A DNA stretch of 64,000 bases. Origin: an uncultured Eubacterium sp. (GTDB taxonomy: Bacteria > Bacillota > Clostridia > Lachnospirales > Lachnospiraceae). Positions 42,126-51,115 of this stretch are shown one piece after another. Below the pieces are notes generated by a model. The model did not search any database. It was not told where the DNA came from and was given only the letters and a program-made list of their open reading frames with translations. Every line of letters starts with the position of its first letter. Positions within the stretch are counted from its first letter, which is position 1. The translations under genes were made by a program, and so were the position numbers. The stretch lies in assembly GCA_910584645.1 (NCBI GenBank), contig CAJUAU010000010.1:54799-118798 (forward strand), given 5' to 3'.

Positions 42126-42722
42126 ATGAGAAAACTTGCATTAGTATTGGCATGTACTTTTTTGTGCCTGGCTGGCTGTGCTTCCGAACAGCCATCTACC
42201 CCGGTGAAATCAACCACTGAAAATAATGCCGGAGACAGTAACAGCAGTGCGGCAGCGGAGACTCCTGCCCCGACAGAAACACCAGCTCCAGTAGCGGAGA
42301 CGCTGGCCCTGGGAAAGAAAGCAACCATTGGTGACTGGAATATCTGTGCGAAAAAGGCTGAGGTCAAAAATAAGATCATGACAAGCAAATACCTTTACGT
42401 CAAGCCCCAAAAGGGAAATACTCTTGTGATCGTTACCTTATCTGCGAAAAATAATGGCGGTAAAGCGGAAACTCTTCTTCCTAAAGTCGGTTTGCAGAAT
42501 ACAATGATCACTGCCACTCTTTCCAATAAGGATGGGGAAGAATATAAACCTTCTGATCTTATGGGGTATGATAAGGATCTGATGGGCGATACCATCAAAG
42601 CTGGGGCTTCCAAAACAGGAGTTATCGCTTTTCAAGTACCGAAAAAGTCTGCAAAGAACAAAAAAGACCTGACTTTAAAGATCGGTACAGTGGATGAGAA
42701 TGTTACATATGCACTGAAATAA
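42126..42722 (+). CDS. DUF4352-type lipoprotein
   Basis: The 198-residue protein starts MRKLALVLACTFLCLAGC, a signal peptide with lipobox LAGC; Cys18 would be lipidated. A Ser/Thr/Pro-rich spacer precedes an Ig-like domain from about residue 65 (VIVTLSAKNNGGKAETLLP, NTMITATLSNKDGEEYKP, GVIAFQVPKKSA) that fits DUF4352/telokin-like proteins. The start is fixed by AAGGAG 7 bp before. The role is unknown, probably extracellular binding or cell-envelope sensing. It converges on the DUF4867 gene across a strong terminator. Confidence 0.85.
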   Translation: MRKLALVLACTFLCLAGCASEQPSTPVKSTTENNAGDSNSSAAAETPAPTETPAPVAETLALGKKATIGDWNICAKKAEVKNKIMTSKYLYVKPQKGNTLVIVTLSAKNNGGKAETLLPKVGLQNTMITATLSNKDGEEYKPSDLMGYDKDLMGDTIKAGASKTGVIAFQVPKKSAKNKKDLTLKIGTVDENVTYALK

Positions 42723-42801
42723 AGTCCGGCCGAGACCGCGGACATCTAAAGGAATTCTTGAGACAGTTTCTGCTCCGCAAAGAGTGGAAATCCCTAATAC
42801 T

Positions 42802-42853
42802 AAAAACAAAACGGGGTAATGCTGGCAATCCAGCACGACTCCGTTTTGTTTTT
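42802..42853. terminator. Bidirectional terminator between the lipoprotein and DUF4867 genes
   Basis: AAAAACAAAACGG pairs with CCGTTTTGTTTTT, with an inner TGCTGG/CCAGCA stem. T runs occur on both strands. Confidence 0.85.
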
Positions 42854-42893
42854 CCTAAAAGCAGCTTGAAGATAACATCAGGTTAATGTTAAG

Positions 42894-43520
42894 TTAATCT
42901 ACCGAAATATTCTCGCCCTTCAGACCGTTAAAAGCACCCGCGATGCCTGCCTCTTCGTGACCGATGAGCCATTTATTTCTTGCCACCAGAAGTTTGTCTT
43001 CTTTCGCTCCCTCCGGTTTAACTTCAAGGTCAAGGTTAGTGTCTTTAGGAAGGACAACAACACAGCGGAACTCCTGTCCATCCACGCTGCAGGGTGCATA
43101 GTGAAGCGTGGTGGCATATACTTCGATCATGGTTCCCTTTGGTACCAGAAATGCCTCGATGTTCTTTGTGTCATAAGTAAAATCAGCCTCGATGTCCTGC
43201 TGCATGCCGATGAGAAGGATAAGATCCGTAGCTGCTACATTTACCTCTGAGGAACGATGATACTCAACTGCATTCAGCAGACGGTTGTGTCCGTTGCAGT
43301 ATCCGATCTGGATCGGAAGTCCGCCGTACAGACTGTCAGTAAAGGATTTCATGACCGGAAGTGCTTCCAGCTCCGCCACCGATGGTTCATAAACCACATC
43401 TGCCGGACAGGGCATCTCCTGCATTTTGTCAATCAGTTCTGCCACATCGTAGTCCGCGGTAAGAATCCGTCCATACTTCTGAAAAGATGGATCTGTTACG
43501 TTTTGAATCTTGATACTCAT
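42894..43520 (-). CDS. DUF4867 family cupin-like protein
   Basis: The 208-residue protein matches the DUF4867 family of Firmicutes: MSIKIQNVTDPSFQKYGRIL, LYGGLPIQIGYCNGHNRLLN and MIEVYATTLHYAPCSV. The central region looks like a cupin barrel, and homologues are often linked to sugar metabolism, though no activity is established. The ATG follows AGGAGGG by 8 bp; an ATG seven codons upstream lies within or before that site. It stands alone between a terminator and the GH5 gene, with about 120 bp on its upstream side. Confidence 0.85.
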   Translation of the reverse strand: MSIKIQNVTDPSFQKYGRILTADYDVAELIDKMQEMPCPADVVYEPSVAELEALPVMKSFTDSLYGGLPIQIGYCNGHNRLLNAVEYHRSSEVNVAATDLILLIGMQQDIEADFTYDTKNIEAFLVPKGTMIEVYATTLHYAPCSVDGQEFRCVVVLPKDTNLDLEVKPEGAKEDKLLVARNKWLIGHEEAGIAGAFNGLKGENISVD

Positions 43521-43640
43521 AAAAAATACCCTCCTGAACATTTTATGTACCAGCAGCCGACTCTTAAATGGCTGCCGTTTAAACTTAATTTTATTATATA
43601 CCGAAACCGGCCTTTGTACAAGCGCAATATAACTTCTGCC

Positions 43641-44606
43641 CTACCAGTTTTTCATGATCCATTTTCCAGATTTGGACAGGTCTCCCTTTTTGATATTTCC
43701 GGTCTTCTGGCAGCTGCTCTTGATCAGGGCAGAAGTCTCATTTTTATTGGAAATATTCCAGGCAATGCGGCCGATCTTATGCTTTTTCAGAAGTTTCATC
43801 CACTTCCCTGCCTCTTTCGTATCCAGAGCACCATTCCCGGAGGCATCGCAGATGGAGAATTCAGTGACCAGGATCGGAAGACCTGACTGATTCGCCTTTT
43901 TAAGCTTATCCCGGATCCAGTCCTTATGGGTTGCCGCATAAAAATGCAGGGCATACATGATATTTTTCTGATTCTTGATGGGATTCTGCGCCACGATATC
44001 CACATCCTGGGACCAGGTCGGCGTTCCCACGATGATAATGGCTCTTTTGTCATATTTACGGATCAGGGAGATCATCTTGGTGGCATAGGGTTTGATATCC
44101 TTTTCCCAGGTGACGTTTCCGTTGGGCTCATTGCAGATCTCGTACAGGATATTGGTCTGTCCCGCATACTTTTTGGAGAAATGGGTAAAGAAATCTTTCG
44201 CCTTCTTTTGATTGGTCTTTGGATTTCCGTCGGATAAAATATGCCAGTCGATCACCACATACATTCCAAGATCAGTTGCAGCCTCAATCCCCTCTTCTAC
44301 CTTCTTGTAAAGAGATTTGCTGTAGCCGGCGGCGTCATCGCTGTAAAAAGCGAGACGGACCGTATTGGCTCCCATCTTCTTAAAACTCTGAAAGCAGGAC
44401 TTGTTCACATACTGGGGATACCAGGCGATGCCATGGGTGCTCACACCTTTTAAGGTTACAGTCTTGCCTGAAGCATTCACGATCCGGGTTCCCTTGACCT
44501 GCAGGGGCGAAGGTTTTGCCGCCTGGCTGACAGCTGCCCGGAGACCCAGGGCACCAGTCAGCACCATGGCAGTAAATACACTAAATAATATAATCTTTTT
44601 CTTCAT
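43641..44606 (-). CDS. Secreted glycoside hydrolase family 5 (cellulase-like)
   Basis: The 321-residue protein has a signal peptide (MKKKIILFSVFTAMVLTGAL to about residue 30) and a GH5 barrel. VKGTRIVNASGKTVTLKGVS and HGIAWYPQY are typical of the subfamily with endoglucanases. The acid/base Glu is in YEICNEPNG and the nucleophile in LVTEFSICD. Both catalytic residues are present. The protein ends soon after the barrel with no binding module, so it would be a freely secreted beta-glucanase or mannanase. AGGGAC precedes the ATG. It is 28 bp downstream of the deacetylase gene, with which it probably forms an operon. Confidence 0.9.
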   Translation of the reverse strand: MKKKIILFSVFTAMVLTGALGLRAAVSQAAKPSPLQVKGTRIVNASGKTVTLKGVSTHGIAWYPQYVNKSCFQSFKKMGANTVRLAFYSDDAAGYSKSLYKKVEEGIEAATDLGMYVVIDWHILSDGNPKTNQKKAKDFFTHFSKKYAGQTNILYEICNEPNGNVTWEKDIKPYATKMISLIRKYDKRAIIIVGTPTWSQDVDIVAQNPIKNQKNIMYALHFYAATHKDWIRDKLKKANQSGLPILVTEFSICDASGNGALDTKEAGKWMKLLKKHKIGRIAWNISNKNETSALIKSSCQKTGNIKKGDLSKSGKWIMKNW

Positions 44607-44634
44607 GGGCAGTCCCTCTATTCTTTAAAATTAT

Positions 44635-45477
44635 TTATTCTACAACTATAGTCTTACCTGCAGGCAGCTTTATAAGATGTTTCCGGTCAATCTCAACCCA
44701 CAGATCCGTAGCAGTGGGATTATAAATCCGGGTGGCATCCGCGGAAAATACAAGATTCTGGTAGGCGGTATGATAATCGTAAAGTTCTCCGTTGGTGGCA
44801 TACCAGATCTCATCCTTTCCAGATACACTCTGGAACAGCTCTTCGATCAGATGCCAGTTATCCTGCTGGTCAAATTCAAAAGTATGTCCCCACACATAAA
44901 ACATATAGGGCTGCTCTTCTACACTGTCTTTCAAAAATTGTTCCGTCAGTTCCGGCAGGCGTTCATCCGCCTGATGGCAGGTGGGATGAAGTTCCAGCCA
45001 GTTATCCGGCAAAGAAAAATTGTAGGTGCTGTGTACAGTCCGGGCATAGGTGATCCCTGCCTCTTCTAACAGCTTCATCAGATCTTCATCATACCATCCA
45101 TAGGGATAGGCAAATCCGGTGATGATCCGCTGGTACATCTGCTCCAGCTTCCGGCGGCATTTAACCAGGTCCTCCATCTGCTGGATCTGTGGAGTACAGG
45201 TCATTTTGGTGTGGTTAAACCCATGGTTTGCCACCTCGATCAGCTCATGATCATAGAGTTCCAGCGCTTTTTCCTCTGTGACATTGATATAGGTCTCCCC
45301 CTCTGGAAACACAGCATCTTCTGACGCAAACCAGTTCGGAATGATATTAAAAGTTCCTTTGATGTTATACTGTTTCATAAGCCCGATCAGTCTCTCGTCC
45401 TGGGTGGTATTGTCATCATAGCTGATAGTAAATGCTTTTTTCCTGCCCTCAGGAAAACGTAAATATATTTCATTCAT
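44635..45477 (-). CDS. Polysaccharide deacetylase (NodB family)
   Basis: The 280-residue protein has the NodB fold: AFTISYDDNTTQDERLIGLM (first Asp pair), VANHGFNHTKM (His-x3-His), FAYPYGWYDEDLM and TCHQADERL. Such enzymes remove acetyl or similar groups from glycans. No signal peptide is seen, so it is likely cytoplasmic or weakly exported. The C-terminal domain (about 225-280) is beta-rich. AGGAG precedes the ATG. It is followed by the GH5 gene; a joint role in glycan turnover is plausible. Confidence 0.87.
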   Translation of the reverse strand: MNEIYLRFPEGRKKAFTISYDDNTTQDERLIGLMKQYNIKGTFNIIPNWFASEDAVFPEGETYINVTEEKALELYDHELIEVANHGFNHTKMTCTPQIQQMEDLVKCRRKLEQMYQRIITGFAYPYGWYDEDLMKLLEEAGITYARTVHSTYNFSLPDNWLELHPTCHQADERLPELTEQFLKDSVEEQPYMFYVWGHTFEFDQQDNWHLIEELFQSVSGKDEIWYATNGELYDYHTAYQNLVFSADATRIYNPTATDLWVEIDRKHLIKLPAGKTIVVE

Positions 45478-45504
45478 GATGTCTTCTCCTCTTCATATAT
45501 CTCT

Positions 45505-45765
45505 GCAAGTTTGTGCGTGTGCGTACAAACTTGCGGCACAAACAATTTGTGAGTAAAAACACCGGGCTGGTCTCATCTCCGATTCGGTCCGTGCTTAACA
45601 AGCGCCACTGGCGCTTAGCACCGCTGCTACGCAGCTTTACCAGCCCTCCACCATTCGGAACTCTCGCACTGCTTATCGCATTGCTCCGTTCCTCATGATG
45701 GACGTTCGCACAATCATGAGAAATATTCATGCAAGCATGATATTTCCCATGCCTATGCTCACTGT
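45505..45765. repeat. Structured intergenic repeat with multiple stem-loops
   Basis: The 289-bp gap between the deacetylase and glycosyltransferase genes is filled with inverted repeats. GCAAGTTTGT/ACAAACTTGC is at 45505-45534. An outer stem GGGCTGGT/ACCAGCCC (45564-45571 and 45639-45646) encloses GTGCT-TAAC-AAGCGCC/GGCGCTT-AGCAC (45591-45621) and GCTGCTACGCAGC (about 45623-45635). CATGATA/ATCATG-type repeats lie at 45690-45750. Reading frames across it look accidental. I recall very similar spurious proteins annotated in Lachnospiraceae, which suggests a dispersed repeat or structured RNA. Confidence 0.65.
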
Positions 45766-45766
45766 T

Positions 45767-47047
45767 TTAGTCATTTTTCCGCAGTGACTGGACAGCATCC
45801 AGAAATGGCGCCTGATTCATATAGATAAACAGGGAGCGGGAATAAGAATAATTTTCCACGCATTTCCAGTCCTCTTCGTCCAGGATCACATTATTTTCTG
45901 AGTCAATATACAAGGCATCCCGTTCTCCCCCCGCCACATGCATCACATAGTCACAGAGCCGGAATACCACATCTGCCTGTTCCTGGTTTTCACAGACTTC
46001 CATGGACGGATTCAGGGAACAGAGAAAATGTTCTGTCTGTGCTGCCTGCTCCTGATTCCCATCTGGAATGATATAAAAGGATTTTTTATCTTTGAGAAAA
46101 TCCTTTAGTTTATCATCATTAGCATCATTTTCCATTATTTTCCCATCAGCGGCCTTCCCTCTCACTCCCCGGATGGCATCGTAAAAGGCATAGGAAATGG
46201 TCTGCATGACATTGTGCTCTTCCCTGTACATACTCTCATACAGGGAGTCAAACACGGCACTGAGGATCCGGTAACTCATAGTCTCCAGCTTTTCCTCTGG
46301 TGTGTAGCGCATAAAGAAATTCAGACGGTTCCGCCACATATAATAGTTGATAAAAGTATTGGCTGGTCTTGTGTTGGACCCCATCTTATGTAACACCACA
46401 CTGTTTTTGACAGTAACCGCCCGGAATCCAGCCAGAGTAAACCGGTAGATCCATTCCATGTCATCCCAGTAGATAAAATTGTCCTCCGGCATGATGCCGA
46501 TATCTGTATTTTTGATGTAGCTGGTGCGGAGCATCACACTGCAGGTGGCGATGGTGTCACAAACCTTAGTCTCAGGAATGGTTCCATCATCCAGAAAATC
46601 CGCAAAATGGGTGATGGCCGTATAATTTTCAAAATCGATATCCAGACCATACTGCTGTACATATTCCGGGTAATCCATATGGTACACGATGGAGCCTGCC
46701 GCTCCGGTATCCGGGTGGCTGTCCAGGTACTCCGCCAGAGCCCCCACCGCATTTTCATCCACCAGCACATCATTATCCAGACAGTACAGATATTCGTAAT
46801 CCCCCTCCAGAACTTTTCGGATGCCGGTATTAAAGCCTCCGGAGCCCCCCAGGTTTTCTGAGTTCACCAGCAGCGTCACCTGATCCCCATACTGTTCCCG
46901 GACAGCTTCCACAGAACCATCCGTGGAGGCATTGTCAACTACATAGATATCAAAATCATCCGTTTTTGACTCCAGAACGCTCTGAATACAGTTGACCACA
47001 TACTCCTTTTTATTAAAATTACATATTACGATGCCGATCTTCTTCAT
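45767..47047 (-). CDS. Family 2 glycosyltransferase
   Basis: From the ATG after AAGGAGGAT (8 bp) the protein has 426 residues. It starts MKKIGIVICNFNKKEYVVNC with the GT-A fold, VVDNASTDGSVEAV, the DxD-like motif CLDNDVLVDENA and a later EDNFIYWDDMEWIYRFTLAGF, as in rhamnosyl- and galactofuranosyl-type transferases. A C-terminal domain of about 120 residues is less typical. It likely adds sugar to a surface glycan. It stands alone here; the butyryl-CoA operon terminator lies just upstream on the same strand. Confidence 0.88.
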   Translation of the reverse strand: MKKIGIVICNFNKKEYVVNCIQSVLESKTDDFDIYVVDNASTDGSVEAVREQYGDQVTLLVNSENLGGSGGFNTGIRKVLEGDYEYLYCLDNDVLVDENAVGALAEYLDSHPDTGAAGSIVYHMDYPEYVQQYGLDIDFENYTAITHFADFLDDGTIPETKVCDTIATCSVMLRTSYIKNTDIGIMPEDNFIYWDDMEWIYRFTLAGFRAVTVKNSVVLHKMGSNTRPANTFINYYMWRNRLNFFMRYTPEEKLETMSYRILSAVFDSLYESMYREEHNVMQTISYAFYDAIRGVRGKAADGKIMENDANDDKLKDFLKDKKSFYIIPDGNQEQAAQTEHFLCSLNPSMEVCENQEQADVVFRLCDYVMHVAGGERDALYIDSENNVILDEEDWKCVENYSYSRSLFIYMNQAPFLDAVQSLRKND

Positions 47048-47079
47048 CCCGGTATCCTCCTTTGAAATGTTAGGGCTAA

Positions 47080-47143
47080 CAAAAAAGGGTGCCCTGGAAC
47101 TAAGGCTGGCAGTCAAGCTGTCATAAGTTCTGTGGACACCCTT
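47080..47143 (-). terminator. Terminator of the butyryl-CoA operon
   Basis: AAGGGTG pairs with CACCCTT in a long imperfect stem-loop followed by a run of T residues on the minus strand, just past etfA. Confidence 0.85.
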
Positions 47144-47158
47144 CAATCACTGATTTGA

Positions 47159-48205
47159 TTATTTCTTGATCTCTGTCTTAAGCATCTCTGTCAGCTGTGG
47201 AACGATCTTATTCAGATCACCTACGATACCATAGTCAGCTACATCAAAGATCGGAGCATCCTCGTCTTTATTGATGGCAACGATGATATCTGCCTCTTCC
47301 ATACCAGCTGTATGCTGGATGGCACCAGAAATACCGATGGCAAAGTATACGTTCGGACGAACGGTTTTTCCGGTCTGTCCAACCTGACGGTCTGCCGGAA
47401 GCCACTCATTCTCCACAACAGCACGGGAACAGCTTACGGTTCCGCCAATCACCTCTGCCAGATCCTCCAGAAGCTTGAAGTTCTCTTTTGAACCGACACC
47501 ACGTCCACCAGATACAAGAATCTTTGCATCCATAATGTCCACAGTATCTTTCACTTCTTTTACTACATTGAGGATCTCAACATATTTGTCGTTGGGAGTA
47601 AATCCTGGGTTATAATTGATCACTTCTGCCTTGGCACCTGCTTTTGGCTCAATCTTCTGCATAACACCTGGACGTACCGTAGCCATCTGAGGACGGTTAT
47701 CCGGACATGCGATGGTAGCGATGGTATTTCCGCCAAATGCAGGACGGGTCATAAGAAGCTGGTTGTGTTTCTGCTCGTTCTCTTTTCCAGGAACTGCATT
47801 GATCGGGAAATCACCGATCTCAAGAACGGTACAGTCTGCGGTAAGACCAGTTGCCACACGGGCGGACACACGGGGACCGAGGTCACGGCCGATAGCTGTC
47901 GCACCTACCAGCATGATGTCCGGTTTGTACTCGTTGATCACAGAAGCAAGGGCATGAGTATATGGCTCTGTCCGGTAATCTTTCAGTTCCGGATCATCCA
48001 CAACGATCACCTTGTCGGCACCATACTCAGCTAATGTATCTACAAGACCGGAAACACCGGAACCAACCAGAACGGCTGTCACGTCGGTATTTAAGTCTTT
48101 GGCAAGCTCATTTGCTTTTCCAAGCAATTCCAGAGCGATTCCACTTATTTCATTGTCTACCTGCTGTGCATAGACAAATACACCTTTATATTCTTCTAAA
48201 TTCAT
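47159..48205 (-). CDS. etfA: Electron transfer flavoprotein alpha subunit
   Basis: EtfA with EtfB and butyryl-CoA dehydrogenase forms the flavin-based bifurcating complex that couples crotonyl-CoA reduction to ferredoxin reduction. The 348-residue protein carries the FAD-binding C-terminal half: LVSGGRGVGSKENFKLLEDL, SRAVVENEWLPADRQVGQTG and FAIGISGAIQHTAGMEEAD, all diagnostic. It is the last gene of the operon, 18 bp after etfB. Length is normal and no defect is seen. Confidence 0.96.
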   Translation of the reverse strand: MNLEEYKGVFVYAQQVDNEISGIALELLGKANELAKDLNTDVTAVLVGSGVSGLVDTLAEYGADKVIVVDDPELKDYRTEPYTHALASVINEYKPDIMLVGATAIGRDLGPRVSARVATGLTADCTVLEIGDFPINAVPGKENEQKHNQLLMTRPAFGGNTIATIACPDNRPQMATVRPGVMQKIEPKAGAKAEVINYNPGFTPNDKYVEILNVVKEVKDTVDIMDAKILVSGGRGVGSKENFKLLEDLAEVIGGTVSCSRAVVENEWLPADRQVGQTGKTVRPNVYFAIGISGAIQHTAGMEEADIIVAINKDEDAPIFDVADYGIVGDLNKIVPQLTEMLKTEIKK

Positions 48206-48223
48206 GATTGCCTCCTTGTTTAC

Positions 48224-49006
48224 TTAGATTACATGTTTCTCTTTTAATTTCTCAACAATATAACTTGCACCCTCTGCGCCGTCCAGAGCCACTTTTTCAC
48301 CAGCGCCCTTACGAACTTTGTCAGAAGCCTTTGCAATCTTTGTCGGAGAACCTTTCAGACCCAGGTTGGAATCATCCACATCCTTTAAGTCTGCCCTTCC
48401 CCAAACCGTAATCTCTTTGTCATAGGCATCAAAGATTCCGCCAGGAGTCATGTAACGCGGCTCATTTAATTCAGAAAGAGCAGTGATCAGACAAGGCATT
48501 TTTGCCTTCAGTTCATGACTTCTGTCATCATACTGACGCTGTACGATCACATAGTCACCATCGATCTTAATATCCTTAGCATAGGAAATAACCGGAATAT
48601 CAAGATGCTCGGAGATCTGAGGTCCTACCTGTGCGGTATCACCGTCGATCGCCTGGCGTCCTGTGATGATCAGGTCATAGTCGATATTGCGAAGAGCACC
48701 TGCGATCGTTGTGGAGGTCGCCCATGTATCTGCACCACCAAGCACACGGTCTGTCACAAGGATTCCCTTGTCAGCGCCCATTGCCATTGCTTCACGAAGA
48801 ACTTCTTCTGCTTTTGGAAGTCCCATGGTAAGAACGGTAACCTCTGCACCGTTCTGCTCTTTGATGCGAAGTGCTGCTTCCAGACCAGCTTTATCATCCG
48901 GGTTCATAATTGTAAGCATTGCACCTCTGTCAAGTGTACCATCCGGATTGAATTTTACTCCGCCTGCTGTGTCAGGTACCTGTTTTATACAAACTACTAT
49001 TTTCAC
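48224..49006 (-). CDS. etfB: Electron transfer flavoprotein beta subunit
   Basis: EtfB carries the second flavin of the bifurcating pair. The 260-residue protein starts MKIVVCIKQVPDTAGGVKFN and contains TVLTMGLPKAEEVLREAMAM, IITGRQAIDGDTAQVGPQIS and an ALSELNEPRYMTPGG loop, typical of bifurcating Etf proteins of Clostridia. It follows bcd by 13 bp. Confidence 0.96.
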   Translation of the reverse strand: MKIVVCIKQVPDTAGGVKFNPDGTLDRGAMLTIMNPDDKAGLEAALRIKEQNGAEVTVLTMGLPKAEEVLREAMAMGADKGILVTDRVLGGADTWATSTTIAGALRNIDYDLIITGRQAIDGDTAQVGPQISEHLDIPVISYAKDIKIDGDYVIVQRQYDDRSHELKAKMPCLITALSELNEPRYMTPGGIFDAYDKEITVWGRADLKDVDDSNLGLKGSPTKIAKASDKVRKGAGEKVALDGAEGASYIVEKLKEKHVI

Positions 49007-49019
49007 GATATGAACCTCC

Positions 49020-50174
49020 TTATTTCAATAAGTTTCCAGAGATAACCATACGCTGAACTTCTGATGTTCCTTCGTAAATCTCTGTGATCTTCGCATCACG
49101 CATCATACGCTCTACATCGTACTCACGGATGTAACCATAACCACCGTGTAACTGAACTGCTTTTGTTGTCACTTCCATGGCAACCTCTGCAGCATATAAT
49201 TTTGCCATTGCAGCTTCCACACTGTAAACTTTCTGTGTCTCTTTTGCCTTAGCTGCTTTGTATACAAGATGTTTGGCAGCCTCAACTTTTGTCGCCATGT
49301 CAGCCAGCTGGAACTGTGTGTTCTGCTGTGCAGCGATGGAACGGCCAAACTGTTTTCTTTCTTTAACATACGCTACTGTAGTCTCCAGCGCGCCCTCTGC
49401 GATACCAAGCGCCTGAGCAGCGATACCGATACGTCCGCCATCCAGTGTGTGCATGGCGATCGGGAATCCTCTTCCCTCTGGTCCAAGGAGATTTTCTTTC
49501 GGGATACGGCAGTCCTCAAAGATCAGTTCATATGTAGCTGAACCGCGGATACCCATTTTCTTTTCTTTTGTACCAAATGAGAAGCCAGGAGTTCCTTTTT
49601 CTACAATGAATGCCGAGAAATTCTTTTTCTTTCTGCCACGTTTGTCTTCAGTCACGCTGGTGATAGCGATCACGATGTAAACATCTGCCACTTTACCGTT
49701 GGTAATGAAGCATTTGGAGCCGTTGAGGATCCACTCGCCGCCATCTAAAACCGCTTTTGTCTGGCAGCCCTGGGCATCGGTTCCGGCACCTGGCTCTGTC
49801 AGTGCAAAAGCTCCCAGTTTTTCACCTTTTGCCAGCGGTGTGAGATATTTCTGTTTCTGCTCTTCCGTACCATAAGTCATGATCGGATCACAGCAGAGGG
49901 AGGTATGGGCAGATACGATTACACCTGTCGTACCACATACTTTAGAGAGCTCCTCCACGCACATAACGTAAGTCAGAGGATCGCAGCCCTGTCCGCCGTA
50001 CTCCTTTGGTATCGGAATTCCCATGAAACCATATTTCTGCATTTTTTCCACTGTCGCCATCGGGAATTTTTCTGTTTCGTCGGTTTCCTGAGCGAGTGGT
50101 TTCGCTTCATTTTCAGCAAATTCTTTAAACAAAGATCTTGCCATTTCATGTTTCTGATCTAAAGTAAAATCCAT
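49020..50174 (-). CDS. bcd: Butyryl-CoA dehydrogenase (acyl-CoA dehydrogenase family)
   Basis: Bcd reduces crotonyl-CoA to butyryl-CoA together with EtfAB. The 384-residue protein shows the acyl-CoA dehydrogenase signatures: LTEPGAGTDAQG, WILNGSKCFITNG, YVKERKQFGRSIAAQQ and a C-terminal TEIYEGTSEVQRMVISG with the catalytic Glu. It sits between hbd and etfB, the standard position in thl-crt-hbd-bcd-etfBA operons. Confidence 0.96.
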   Translation of the reverse strand: MDFTLDQKHEMARSLFKEFAENEAKPLAQETDETEKFPMATVEKMQKYGFMGIPIPKEYGGQGCDPLTYVMCVEELSKVCGTTGVIVSAHTSLCCDPIMTYGTEEQKQKYLTPLAKGEKLGAFALTEPGAGTDAQGCQTKAVLDGGEWILNGSKCFITNGKVADVYIVIAITSVTEDKRGRKKKNFSAFIVEKGTPGFSFGTKEKKMGIRGSATYELIFEDCRIPKENLLGPEGRGFPIAMHTLDGGRIGIAAQALGIAEGALETTVAYVKERKQFGRSIAAQQNTQFQLADMATKVEAAKHLVYKAAKAKETQKVYSVEAAMAKLYAAEVAMEVTTKAVQLHGGYGYIREYDVERMMRDAKITEIYEGTSEVQRMVISGNLLK

Positions 50175-50195
50175 TGTTAATGAACTCCTTTCTAA

Positions 50196-51035
50196 TTATT
50201 TGCTGTAGTCAAAAAATCCCTTGCCAGTCTTGCATCCCAGTTTTCCGGCACGAACCATTTTTCTGAGAAGTGGTGATGGTCTGTATTTGGAATCACCTGT
50301 TTCTGCATAGATGACTTCCATAATGGCAAGGCAGATATCGAGACCAATGTAATCGCCAAGATGAAGAGGTCCCATCGGATGATTACATCCAAGGATCATA
50401 GCAGTATCAATATCCTCTGCGCTGGCAACACCTGCTTCAAGAACACAGATTGCTTCATTGATCATCGGGATCAGTATACGGTTTACGGCAAATCCAGCAG
50501 CCTCATTAACCTGTACTGGTGTTTTTCCGATCTGTTTTGAGATCTCAATGATCTTGTCATTCATCTCATCTGGTGTGTTCTCACCGCGGATAACTTCTAC
50601 CAGCTTCATTCTGTCAGCTGGGTTAAAGAAATGCATTCCGATCATCGGACGGTCCAGGCCAGCTCCCATCTCTGTGATAGAAAGAGAGGAAGTATTGGAA
50701 GCAAACATACAGTCAGCGGGAACGATATCCATCAGTTCTTTGAATGTTGCTTTCTTGATATCCATATTCTCCGGAGCAACTTCTACGATAAGATTACAGT
50801 CTGTACAAATATCTTTCAGACCAGTCTTGATCTTGCCAAGAATCTCCGTTGCCTTTTCCTGTGTGATCTTTTCTTTTTTCACAAGGAAATTCAGGTTTTT
50901 CTCAATCTTTGCTTTTCCGCCATCTGCAAATTCCTGCTTAATGTCGCAAAGACGAACTTCCATACCATCTGTCATTGCAAATGCCTGAGCAATTCCGGAA
51001 CCCATCGTTCCAGCACCAATAATACCTACTATCAT
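50196..51035 (-). CDS. hbd: 3-hydroxybutyryl-CoA dehydrogenase
   Basis: Hbd reduces acetoacetyl-CoA to 3-hydroxybutyryl-CoA. The 279-residue protein has the Rossmann motif GIIGAGTMGSGIAQAFA, the 3HCDH signature HFFNPADRMKLVEVIRG and the C-terminal substrate domain GFAVNRILIPMINEA. It is between crt and bcd in the operon; the 80-bp gap to crt holds no other feature I can recognise. Length is usual. Confidence 0.96.
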   Translation of the reverse strand: MIVGIIGAGTMGSGIAQAFAMTDGMEVRLCDIKQEFADGGKAKIEKNLNFLVKKEKITQEKATEILGKIKTGLKDICTDCNLIVEVAPENMDIKKATFKELMDIVPADCMFASNTSSLSITEMGAGLDRPMIGMHFFNPADRMKLVEVIRGENTPDEMNDKIIEISKQIGKTPVQVNEAAGFAVNRILIPMINEAICVLEAGVASAEDIDTAMILGCNHPMGPLHLGDYIGLDICLAIMEVIYAETGDSKYRPSPLLRKMVRAGKLGCKTGKGFFDYSK

Positions 51036-51115
51036 GTTACCTTCCTCCTAAATATATATTTTTCTTTATTCCACCGGTTTGCACCGATCGATTTCAAACG
51101 AGAGACTGCCCCTGC

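Noticed and set aside
45470..45730. 86-codon minus-strand frame in the structured intergenic repeat
   Set aside because: Entirely made of inverted repeats, no ribosome site; treated as repeat DNA.
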